From the NCBI RefSeq assembly GCF_035083965.1, contig NC_089726.1, positions 15,381,501 to 15,445,500 of the forward strand: a stretch of DNA of 64,000 nucleotides, written 5' to 3'. Made by a program: the position numbers and the translations under genes. The notes under the pieces were generated by a model, which was not told the origin of the DNA, did no database searches, and was given only the letters and a program-made list of their open reading frames with translations. The DNA is from Branchiostoma lanceolatum. Taxonomy: Eukaryota; Chordata; Leptocardii; Amphioxiformes; Branchiostomatidae. This document shows positions 46,901-55,007 of this stretch, piece by piece. Position 1 is the first letter of the stretch. Every line of letters begins with the position of its first letter.

Positions 46901-49900
46901 TTTTATGTGTTACAAATTGACATATTGGAGTCAAACAAGGTACAGATATGTGTGGCAGAAAACATCCAGGTTTTCGTGATTTGATAAGTAGTTTTTCAGC
47001 TTTCTAGTCACCAATGAATGTTTTTCAATATCTCTTTTGCACTGTAGAAATCCCAATTTTTAGTATGATTACACATTGACGTGTGTCTCAAAAAAGCTTG
47101 ATGTTTTAGTTAGCTTTTTTCAAAGCTCACCGGTGCTTTTTTATTCTTAAATGTGCAACATCTACTAACATAATTCTATAAGGGTACATGATTCCGCCAC
47201 CCTTAAAAGATACGTCCAAACAGATCTCAAACCCAACGTCCCCCAGTATAATGCACTTGTGGATATCTAATCTTTTGATACCTGGGGGTTGCTGCACTGT
47301 AGAGATCTACCAAATCCACTGTTTTCTAAAGTGTCAGATTTATTTAACCTGGCAGATTAATGTTAATGGAGGTTACAATCTTCTAGTTTCTATTTCTTCT
47401 TTCAAAGTGTTGACAGTGCCTGGAAATTTTACGTCGTCATTACCCTCCCTGCAGAACTGCCTGGGTGCCACAGAAGCCGACAAGACCAAGTTTGCGTTCC
47501 TGGCATACAAGCTGTTTAACAAGTACCCCAGCGGTGTGCTGGAAAGGGCCTTCCTGTCCATGAAGAAACAGGGCCTGGTCAACCAGAGCAAAGGGGTCAG
47601 TAGTAGTAGGGTCAAAAATGTTCAGATCACTCCACCACTGCAGGGCTCCATTTTCATTTTTGGAAATAGGTGCACTGGTGCACCCAACCTAAAAAATTTA
47701 GGTGCACAGAAAGAATTTTGGGTGCACAACTTGAAATAAAACTGTTGAATGTCAGAAAATGTAATTACAAAGTTTAACCTTACTGCCTCTCATAAGAACT
47801 TCCAACTGTAATTCTATAGCTAACTTCAAAACTTTAAACAAGTAATACATCAAATGAAGTACAACAAAGGTTATAGTGCTTTTTCTGATACTCAGATTTC
47901 AAGAATATCCTGTATGCTAGTGTACAATAGTACCTTAGTCATACTGCCTTCAAAATATCTAGGTGCACTGGTGCACCCACAGTTAAAAATTAGGTGCACA
48001 GCTCCAATTTTGGGTGCACACAGGTGCACATGCACACAGTATTTCGAGCCCTGCACTATATATGGGCCTAAGAAAGTTAATGTTGTGTTTCTTGTTGTGG
48101 TCCTCAAAAAGTTGTGGTCAGTAGGTAGGGATTATAATTCTATTGTAATGTCATGTCTTATCTTTGTCAGCAGGGCTGGCCCTTTGTAATAACCACAGGC
48201 TAGTTGGGCAGACCTGGCTGTGTGTGCTGAACAGCCAAACCAATAGATAAAAAAACAATTCCAACAAAAATGCAGAGAACATGCTGAAAGACGATTCTAA
48301 AGCATTTTTATATGTCAGATCAAAAATTGTATGCCCCTTGCCAATGGTCGATCCATTAAGAAAGGCTGGGGTCAGCAGGTTTTTGATAGGGTCAGTCGGA
48401 TGGCCGGAAACACAAAATATTTTTTTTCCTAGGCCTGGGCAGTGTCCATCTCTGTTTCCTTAACCCATTGGCCCACCCAGTTGTTCAAGCAATGATTATA
48501 CTGCAGCAGGGGGCTAGTCTATAGCACTGTGTTCAACTTACATACTCTTTCATTTCTGAGGTTTTTGGTAAAATATCTTTAATGTCGGTCACTATTCACA
48601 CATGTTTTTTAATCCCACGACAGAACATACCTAAGTCCAAGGTCCGTGCTGTCCCTATGGCTGCCATTGGCTATAAGCTGTCAGCAATGTAAGTACATGT
48701 AAGGTGTCTGTTATATTGACTTGTAACACGACTGCAGGGTGCGAAATACTTTTTTGAGCCAGGTTGCCCATGTTGCAACCTAGGGCAAAGGCTAGGTTGC
48801 ACATCCAAATTTCAGGTTGCTCCAGCAACATTCACCGATTTCTTCAAATCAAGCTCGTATGTAGCGTATAATACTACTAATATTTCAAAATATAAATTAG
48901 ATAGTATTGTGTTCCCATTGACCTAACAACATCTTGTTTAGCCGAGGGCAGTGTGTTTTCCTCTTTTTCAGCTCAAATTCCACGATCTATGAAGGGTTTT
49001 GGATGGTTTAAAACGAAAAAGTGTTGATTTCTTTATTTCAATTGAAGATTTACCGAATTTTATGAGTGACAGTGTTTTTGTGAGCTTCCAGGGCTCCGAT
49101 TGAGATCTTTGGCTCAAAATATAAGGTTGCACACTGCGCTACCTGGGTTTGGAATTAACTTGCACCAACCGAAATCTTGTTGCACTGTGCAATGTGCAAC
49201 CAGGTATTTCGCACCCTGCTACAGATATGTCAACATCAAAGGTAAACATATTAGATTGTAGTCAAAGTAAAGGCATTGATTGACAGAAGAAAATAGATAC
49301 AAGAATAGTTATTTCAGTTCACCTATTCAAATTGTTGTCATAGAACAAGGATATTTGAATAGTTTGTGCAAATAAATTTGAAAGAACCAAAATCAAACTG
49401 AAGCAACCATTAGCCCTTAGTACTCAATTCTATTATAGAGTTACATGTAGATCTTCAGATGATACACGTAGTGTGTAACAGTATTTCAATTTAGACCAAT
49501 GTTAAGTATTTCTTAAATGATCGTGAATGCATAGTTTGTTTGTTTGGCATATCCAGTACACCGCCTTTAGGCATAACACACCAGTTTTGTACAGTAGGTA
49601 CATTTGTACAAGATGTGTAATACCAGTCACTGATAAATTTGATCCAGTAACACCAGGATGGACCCTTCTCCTTTCAAAAAGTGTGGTCGGCCCTTTAACA
49701 TGCCCTTGGTATGGCTCTCTTCAAACACTTCTAACCAGCGGTCCCCCTTCCCTCAGCGCTGAACGGCACTTCCAGCCAGGCATGCCCACCAGTGTGTTTC
49801 CCCAGGCCCAGGAGCTCCTGACCAGACTGAACGAGGACAGAGCCCTGGGGGTGGAGGGGCAGGGGGTGGAGTTCCCCAGCGAGGGGTCGGGGGGACACAC

Positions 49901-52900
49901 TGCCTGTGTCTTCTCACTCATGGCAACAAATCAGGTAGAGAGGCAAATCACTTGTGGAGATTTTATACGCTATTTCTGCACATAAAATCAAGCGCTTACC
50001 AACAAGCTTTCCATCAGTCCTCTGAACCGAGACTGGGGCCGATACAGACTGCCATGTATCTTTGACCTTTTTTTTTTCTATTACGTGCTATTGTGAACAA
50101 AAGTCACTAGACAGAAAATACTATTACTAATAGTATTAGCAATCCAGTCCAGTTCTCAATCAGTGGTTCACAGCTGCCAAGTGTTCTTGCTTTTGTAAGA
50201 GGTAGCGATTGGATCTCATCACATCCTGCACGCTGTGTACTCCTAATCTGGCTCTAAGCTGTAAAAAAAATTTAGATATTAACTAGCGGTGGGCAAGGGT
50301 CTTGAAGGATTGAAGGCCCCGTGTGCTAATGTCTTGGACCACACTGACGTGTTGCTGATGTCACACCTCTGTTCAGGTCATGTGACTTAAGCTTCAGGTC
50401 ATTTCAACTTGGGATGGATCAGAGGACTGATCGAAAGCTTGTTGTTAGCACTTAAAATTCACTTTGTGTGTGGATAAAGCATGACAAATCTTGTAAAAAA
50501 TCACTTTTATTTCTAAAGCCTTCAAAGCATTTGTTAAAACCACTCTTACTCACAGGATTTCTTGCTTGTAGCTTTCATACACAGTGGACATCCCAGAGAA
50601 CATTGTTGTGGTCGACAGCTCAGTGGAGAACCCAGTGGAGGCAGCTAAGAAGGTCACCCGCAAGGACGGGTCGGATTCAGAGGTAGACACAGAAAACAGC
50701 ACAGGTGGGGTTTGAGGACCTTGTGTGGAAGGACCTTTTGCTATTTGAGGGTCTGCATGGGGGGTCCTGACAACGCTTTATGCTGAATTCAGAAGAACCT
50801 CCTGCGTATTATAAAGGAGGCTAAGGAAGGCGACTACGCAAATATTTGTCGTCAAACTACGAATTATGTGAATTAGACCGCACTCCCTACAAAGTATGGG
50901 AAATCAAATGCCCTACGCCTTACAGAGAAGAGCATGCCACCTATTTGAACCCTGGTCAAGAAGACTGAATAATGAATTCTTTGCAATTTACAACGACCTT
51001 AAACTGAGGAAATCAAATACTGAAATAAAACCATTCAAAGTAGATGTCTGGTCACATTAGCTCAACTACTTAAAGGGATAACAAAGTTGATTCTTTGATA
51101 TCATCTACAGGGGCATCTAAGCCATCCACTGCTCCAGGTTTCCCTAATGCAAATCAGGCGTCGCGGACCAAGGTCCTAGCGGCTCGTAGCGGCGGTGCAG
51201 CACCGGGCGTTCTCAGCCTGCGCAACTTGGAGCCCACAGACAACATCGTCATCAACTCCTGTACCGTCAACCTCAGGCTGCCGCGCAAGCTGTTTGACCA
51301 CGAGGAGCGGTTATCAAACAACGATGATCCGCAACAAAGCAGTAACTCATCCAAATTCCTCCTAGTTGACCCTTCAGAGAGTGGTCGTGATCCTGCCGAC
51401 AACGCCATTCCCTGGGCAGAGTTTGTCTCCATCTGTAGAGAGGAGTTTCAGTACTCTGATCCTGACGTACAGAGGGTCAAGGACATCTATGATTACATCG
51501 AGGTCGGAGAGGGACTAGGAGTCAAGCTCAAAGACCTACAGGTACAGATTTCGTTTAGTTTACCTTTCTGCAGGTTTTCATTGTAGAACAAGTCATTTTT
51601 TTTCTTTAATGTCTTCATAAGATTCTCCATTCTGTCAAAAGATGAGATATTCCTTTTTTCCCGCAATGATGATGATCGTTAAGTAAATGGCATTGTTTCA
51701 TTCAATGTTTGCCCCAGTGTTAAAACAATCGTTTGTCTTTGTCCTTTATCTACAGTCCATGTTTCGGAATGCAGTACAAGAAGATTCCAAGTTCTGTACT
51801 GATGACCATATCCGTATGCTGATCAGATTTGGAATGGTAAGACTACAAAAGGAACTTTTATCTGTACACAAATCACTAAATACATTATTGGGAGGCAACA
51901 TTGTCCACCTACATGCATTTTAGATTGAGACTGAATCAAAATTTGCTACATGGCGGTTCCCTTTTTGACTTGACTGTTACAGAGACGATAAAAGCTTTCA
52001 GCATCTTTACGGATCTTTTGGCTTTCTTCAGACCTTTCACTGACTACACAAGAATCAAATTCAAAGGAAACATACATGTAATACACGAATATCTTTATTC
52101 TATTTTCTAGTGCCTAGAAGTTGGCATCCACGAGCCCCGACTTGTCACAGCAGAGCATTGTGGGCCGTGGTTCATGCACTCTTCAAGATTGGTATCCATG
52201 GCAACCAGCGCACAGACGGACATGACGTCACAACCGGGAACTTCGAAGGACAATGCAGACACGGTTTTGCATGTTACGCACACACCGCAATCAACTTCAA
52301 CAACATCCCATATCGAGGAGCCAGCTCAAGGAACCAGTGAAATGTTGGGAAAAGAAGATGGACAGACAAAAACAGACCAACTACTCTCGGAAGATTCCAC
52401 AGACAAGACCCTACCAGACTCGGAAGAAGCGGATACAACCAAGGATGCGGATGTCTTGCCTTCTAAGACAGGCGGTAGAGAAGGAAGTAGAGAGGAAATG
52501 AAGCTACGACCCCGGTTACCAAAGACACCGACTCCAGGGAGAAGAAAGGAGAACCCAGAGACAGATCTACAGGTTCAGATGCAGGCATCCAAATACGGGT
52601 AAAACCTGATACTTGAGCAATTATAGTGTACAACATTGTGATATCACAGGTATACAATATAATTGCATGTTTCCACTTGGATTGTAAAAGCTGTCTTCCT
52701 CTGTACACATGACTTATCTAAGTTATAGATGCACCTGTACACTGTTTGATCTGTAAGTTTTCCATCAAACTTTGCTGAATTGAAACTTGTAGCTGAACAA
52801 AATGTAGAAGCATATTGCACGTAGGTGGTAAAAAGAATTTGAATATTAACTGTAAGACCATAGTAAACCCAAACAAAGTTTGTGTTACTGTTAGACAATG

Positions 52901-53981
52901 TGTTTTTATTCTGTATGGTATGTAAACCTTCTCCCTGCTGCCTAACTCTGTAACCAACATAGGTGCCAAACGGCCAGTTCAGAGTGCTAAAGGCTGAACA
53001 TCTATTTCTGCTTACAGAGTGTACGAGCCTGTCGATTTCCTGAGCCGACCGTGGCATGCGGTGGACGGGTCTGTGAACAGGCAGGTGCTGCAGAACATGC
53101 TGCAGGGGGTGCTGCTGCGGATACTGCAGAAACCCGGCATCTCACAGACAGCCGTGCTGCAGCACATCAACACTGTCCTGCCTGCAATGGCAGCACTACA
53201 ACTACTACAGGTGAGGAAATAGTCCGGTAAATAGGCTGGTAAATAGTCTCCTATAGACATATATCAATCTCCAAGCAGATCAAAAGCCATTGGTTAGCCT
53301 GGAATCCGAACCTACTTTAGCTCCCGAGTCTCCTCTCCGCAGATATTTGGAGACTCGGGAGCTATAATAGGTTTGGATTCCAGGCTAGCCATTAGTGGCT
53401 TTTGATACTGGTTGGCCCTTTGATACTGCAATTTGCATGGAGATTAGCCATGTATATTGATCATGCATGGTCAGCATAAGTTGCATGATCATGAGAATGT
53501 TGTTGTTGTTGTTCTAGATGCTACAGTCGGTGGGCTGTATCACCAGCAGACACATCAGAAGGGCTCCGAAAGCCACGCTCTTCTCAGCACCGGTCTCACT
53601 GATAGAAGGTAAACCCACTTGTTTCACTACAGCTTGATCAACATGTCCGGGTAGAGATTTCGATCAGGCAGAATTGCCTCTGTAGATGGAGATTACGACT
53701 GGCAGAGATCCTGATTTCTGTTGACAGCGATTCCCGTAGCGATCTAGATATCAATCTTTGACATATCTCTGATACTGACATATGTTCAATTTGTAATACT
53801 ATTTTCCCTTGACTGTCAGTTACATGTGTGGACTAGTGCTGTGCACGTTCTTTGGCAACACCAGTTTTATATCTTTGTTATTTCCACTTCATCTGCAGGA
53901 AAAGGAGACAATGATGAAATTTACTATGAGCCGACAGCAGATGCCATCCTCAAGCTGAATGAGCTTTTTCACCATACTTAA
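28060..53981 (+). CDS. GTF3C1: general transcription factor 3C subunit 1 (TFIIIC220), complete
   Basis: Largest TFIIIC subunit, which binds the B box of tRNA-type genes for RNA polymerase III. Forty exons, all phases closing, 1964 residues (human about 2109): 28060-28111, 28286-28497, 29007-29167, 30307-30547, 31238-31414, 31918-32128, 32586-32686, 33153-33271, 34331-34443, 34701-34832, 35356-35471, 35718-35782, 36045-36123, 36539-36646, 37421-37507, 37777-38107, 38520-38701, 39456-39553, 39962-40055, 40537-40714, 41629-41800, 42548-42732, 43188-43249, 43698-43788, 43918-43983, 44447-44544, 44934-45035, 45524-45637, 45871-45974, 46733-46892, 47455-47595, 48624-48688, 49757-49934, 50572-50704, 51111-51541, 51756-51836, 52111-52598, 53018-53210, 53518-53608, 53899-53981. 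It opens [18 protein letters not shown], near-identical to vertebrate GTF3C1. Exon 10 to 11, in a low-complexity region, is where an exon could be missing. Confidence 0.95.
28640..28735 (+). repeat. tRNA-like sequence, probable SINE head
   Basis: Contains an A-box-like TAGCCTAGTGGTTAAGGCG and a perfect B box GGTTCGATCCC with flanking T-stem bases, spaced as in a tRNA. The acceptor stem does not pair well, so it is a tRNA pseudogene or the head of a SINE, not a working tRNA. It lies in GTF3C1 intron 2. Confidence 0.6.
29405..29990 (-). mobile_element. 5'-truncated LINE with microsatellite tail
   Basis: On the minus strand 29974-29612 encodes [20 protein letters not shown], then [20 protein letters not shown] and [11 protein letters not shown], the C-terminal end of a non-LTR retrotransposon polyprotein. 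The 3' end (about 29450-29405) has AATAAA followed by tandem 'gaattgaattgaaa' repeats, the kind of short tandem tail seen in CR1/L2-like elements. It lies antisense in GTF3C1 intron 3 and belongs to a different subfamily from the copy at 24716-25088. Confidence 0.8.
30140..30285 (-). repeat. tRNA-derived SINE, copy 4 (diverged)
   Basis: The minus strand has an A-box-like TGGTGTTACGGTTAGGG and B box GGGTTCAAATCC, then a body with 'aagttccttttccaa' and 'gcacaactgtaac' that parallels the copies at 60-390 and 42285-42535. It ends about 20 bp before the acceptor of GTF3C1 exon 4. Confidence 0.5.
30307..31414 (+). CDS. GTF3C1: GTF3C1 exons 4-5: B-block binding winged-helix region
   Basis: Exon 4 encodes [20 protein letters not shown] (about residues 168-187) and exon 5 [20 protein letters not shown]. 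They match the order of the conserved TFIIIC B-block binding domain (Pfam B-block_TFIIIC) in animal GTF3C1. This is the part expected to contact B-box DNA of tRNA genes. The wording of the domain limits is approximate. Confidence 0.85.
30555..30990 (+). repeat. degenerate TTGGTTGC/TTGCTTGC repeat region
   Basis: Roughly 430 bp of interspersed TTGGTTGG, TTGGTTGC and TTGCTTG units in GTF3C1 intron 4. On either strand it yields open frames of simple composition that are not genes. Confidence 0.75.
33421..33905. repeat. 83-91-bp tandem repeat with nested (GTGA)n
   Basis: Six copies of a unit containing 'tactgtactacactactgtc', a variable GTGA run, then 'gtactacagaataaggatgt' and a CTA-rich segment. 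GTGA number differs among units, so a microsatellite is nested in a minisatellite. It lies in GTF3C1 intron 8. Confidence 0.9.
33930..34240. repeat. SINE-like dispersed repeat
   Basis: A B-box-like 'cagttcaaccccgg' is followed by a body with 'ctttcagaaaggacataaaa' and 'tcccatgttctaggaggtgc'. It resembles tRNA-derived SINE structure; only one copy lies in this window, so the call rests on the head motif. GTF3C1 intron 8. Confidence 0.4.
34998..35214. mobile_element. MITE with ACTGTAAATGCA-type ends, copy A
   Basis: Left end TTACTGTAAGTGCAGAAATG and right end CATTTCTGCATTTACAGTA-like ('atatttctgcattaaagtac') are inverted relatives. The interior has 'gtttgcagtggttttgagtt' and a mirrored 'ttcactgcaaaaaccatga'. 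Related copies: 38957-39172 and 60244-60440. GTF3C1 intron 10. Confidence 0.6.
36723..36960 (+). repeat. dispersed repeat headed by a short hairpin
   Basis: Begins with an inverted repeat (ATCTCCAT...ATGGAGAT) followed by a GTGT-rich segment and the module 'gcataactcaagaacctctg' with 'atatttggtatgtgggcggg'. The same module occurs at 44690-44745 and inverted at 32290-32355 and 10455-10525. GTF3C1 intron 14. Confidence 0.55.
37777..38107 (+). CDS. GTF3C1: GTF3C1 exon 16 with poly-threonine tract
   Basis: The exon begins with the conserved [16 protein letters not shown] segment and then enters a variable linker with ten consecutive Thr (about residues 706-715) encoded by an uninterrupted ACA run at about 37917-37947. 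It ends in an acidic, Ser/Thr-rich stretch. The linker falls where the vertebrate protein is also low-complexity, so a length-variable tract is tolerable. Confidence 0.9.
38809..39204. mobile_element. MITE with ACAGTCAAAC ends, nested insertion
   Basis: Ends ACAGTCAAAC (38809) and GTTTGACTGT (39195-39204) are perfect 10-bp inverted repeats, with further sub-terminal pairing around 'agtgaccac' and 'gagtggtcact'. A second MITE (38957-39172) lies inside. Related sequence at 22682. GTF3C1 intron 17. Confidence 0.65.
38957..39172. mobile_element. MITE with ACTGTAAATGCA-type ends, copy B (nested)
   Basis: Left end 'gttaatgcagaaatgttcgc' and right end 'aaatgcatttacagta' are inverted relatives, and the interior pairs 'cgcagtggtttca' with 'aaccactgtgaac'. 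Same family as 34998-35214 and, inverted, 60244-60440. Confidence 0.6.
41440..41590. mobile_element. fold-back MITE, Harbinger-like
   Basis: A 151-bp near-palindrome with arms of about 70 bp, from GGCCACACCAATTTAATT to its inverse AAATTGGTCTGGCC, flanked on both sides by TTA (41437-41439 and 41591-41593). A TTA/TAA duplication is the target preference of PIF/Harbinger elements. It ends 39 bp before GTF3C1 exon 21. Confidence 0.75.
42285..42535 (-). repeat. tRNA-derived SINE, copy 2
   Basis: Shares ordered blocks with 60-390 ('acacgggacctccattta', 'gtgaagtgccttt.ctaagg') and has A-box (GTAACGGTTAGGGTAACGG) and B-box-like (GCTCCGAACCCC) sequence on the minus strand. It lies at the 3' end of GTF3C1 intron 21, running up to within 15 bp of exon 22. 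Confidence 0.65.
42845..42912 (+). repeat. retroposon 3' tail with (AAAT)n
   Basis: 'ggctagttgggtagccctgg' followed by an ACAGCC box and AAATAAATAAATC repeats. The same tail, diverged, is at 48185-48260. Typical 3' end of a SINE/LINE. GTF3C1 intron 22. Confidence 0.55.
44625..44770 (+). repeat. dispersed repeat headed by a short hairpin, second copy
   Basis: Begins with ACCTTTGCCATAAAGGTTATG (a short inverted repeat), then a G/T-rich stretch and the module 'aaactcaagaagatgtggat' with 'tttagaatgttggttgg', a diverged relative of 36800-36870. GTF3C1 intron 26. Confidence 0.5.
45783..45884 (+). repeat. 44-bp tandem duplication covering a splice acceptor
   Basis: The segment ending in the real acceptor of GTF3C1 exon 29 (CTCTTACAG at 45862-45870, then GAGTTCATGTCATGG) is duplicated 44 bp upstream (CTCCCACAG ending 45826, then GAGTTCATGTAG). 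The upstream copy, if used, would meet an in-frame TAG at the fourth codon. See findings. Confidence 0.8.
47641..48053. mobile_element. hAT-like MITE with CAGGGCTC ends
   Basis: Begins CAGGGCTC and ends ATTTCGAGCCCTG. Internally it has two blocks of 'aggtgcactggtgcaccca' and 'gggtgcac'. The right end matches the ends of 48735-49218 (GTATTTCGCACCCTG), so both belong to one family. No 8-bp target duplication is evident. GTF3C1 intron 31. Confidence 0.6.
48735..49218. mobile_element. hAT-like MITE with CAGGGTGCGAAATAC ends
   Basis: Perfect 15-bp terminal inverted repeats, CAGGGTGCGAAATAC and GTATTTCGCACCCTG, then sub-terminal 'aggttgc' repeats on both sides. CAGGG starts are usual for hAT elements. 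Target duplication not recognisable. GTF3C1 intron 32. Confidence 0.7.
50770..50955. repeat. dispersed repeat, pair with 61707-61885
   Basis: Ordered blocks 'gctttatgctgaattcagaa', 'aaggaaggcg.ctacgcaaa', 'ctacgaatta.gtga' and 'ctacgccttacagag' recur at 61707-61885 ('gctttacgctgaattcagaa' and so on). GTF3C1 intron 34 here, synthetase intron 1 there. Confidence 0.65.
53294..53395. mobile_element. fold-back MITE with TAGCCTGGAATCC arms
   Basis: Two arms of about 41 bp, TAGCCTGGAATCCGAACCTA to its inverse TAGGTTTGGATTCCAGGCTA, with CTCCCGAGTCTCC pairing GGAGACTCGGGAG in the middle and a loop of about 15 bases. Target duplication unclear. GTF3C1 intron 38. Confidence 0.65.
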
Positions 53982-54215
53982 ACGACATGGGATCTTCTGC
54001 AACCTCATTGCTTAAACAAGGAGGCTTGTAAAAATACTTCTCAGATACATATTTGTTCTAGTGATGATATTTAAAGTATGACTAAATTTTCTCATACATG
54101 TATACAATAGCCATTCTGAACTTCCTTTGTAGGAAAGCTTACAGACATGTTGTATTCCTTTCTCCATTTTGAAGGTGTCCTTGCCACCCAGGGTACCCAA
54201 ACCTTTTAAAATGCA

Positions 54216-54236
54216 AATAAAAATAAAGAAAATAAA
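54216..54236 (+). terminator. GTF3C1: GTF3C1 poly(A) signals (three AATAAA)
   Basis: AATAAA at 54216, 54222 and 54231, about 235-250 bp after the GTF3C1 stop. Cleavage is expected about 10-30 bp downstream, i.e. into the 3' end of the convergent synthetase gene. Confidence 0.75.
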
Positions 54237-54258
54237 ACTCAGGTGTTCCAAAGACTTC

Positions 54259-54264
54259 TTTATT
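54259..54264 (-). terminator. SEPHS1/SEPHS2: synthetase poly(A) signal
   Basis: AATAAA on the minus strand (plus TTTATT), about 140 bp after the SECIS core and 745 bp after the stop codon. Predicts cleavage near 54235-54250. Confidence 0.65.
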
Positions 54265-54384
54265 GACTGTTAGTAACAGGACAACTTACACTTATATTTA
54301 TAACATCTGAAAATGGTGGAAATTACAGCTTATAACAAGTAGTACTCAAGTGATTGTGGCCATTGTGTTGGACAGCCTGCCTGC

Positions 54385-54470
54385 CCCACTGTCTATCATA
54401 CCATCTACCAGCCTCCTCCACCAGCAGGTGTTTCCAGAGGCCGGTTTCATTCAAATAGCCAGCAGGGGGG
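54385..54470 (-). promoter_or_regulatory. SEPHS1/SEPHS2: SECIS element (type II) in the synthetase 3' UTR
   Basis: Minus strand. The non-Watson-Crick quartet is ATGA (54450-54447) facing AGAT (54406-54403). Between them a 10-bp helix forms, ACCGGCCTCT with GGAGGCTGGT (one G-U and one terminal G-U). Thirteen bases after the quartet comes AAA (54433-54431), the conserved unpaired adenosines, followed by a mini-hairpin CACC-TGCT-GGTG, which makes it form 2. Below the quartet an internal loop and a CTAT/ATAG plus a G/C-rich lower stem can pair. This is the structure that recruits SBP2 and eEFSec to recode UGA, and it matches the in-frame TGA at codon 40. Confidence 0.88.
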
Positions 54471-55007
54471 ACAGGGCAGTCCAACGACCACTTGCGTCTG
54501 TCTCCAAGCTGTTTTTATAAGGGCTGCTCAACCCTGAGAAACAGCCGTGGTAAAGATACAGTAGTCGGCATGGCCGCTGCTTTTCGTGCAGAGGTGTGTT
54601 TTTCTACTCCTGCTACTACAAATATTGTACAACACGTATCATTAGGAAAACATTGGTTACAACTTCTAACACCCTGCTCTTACATAGGCATGCAACTCTC
54701 AGTACTTATGGAATGCCTAGCTCCCTGTGCATGCTTGCCATGCAAGGATATGTAGCACGTATAGCCAGTATAAGAGTCTTATGGACGTGGGCTGAACATT
54801 GATTCTCTTCTACCATTAAAAAGGTGCACAAGTGACACAGTGGTACATGGCAACATGTAGAATTAAGTACGCCTGAGCTCCTACAAAAATAGACCGCTGA
54901 TCAGGGGCAGACTTTCCTAACACTACCGGTATCTTCCCTCCTCTTACAAGTTCTTTCCTCCTGTGATCCCTTTTTTGATAATTATAAAGTGGTTAAAACT
55001 ACAAAAT

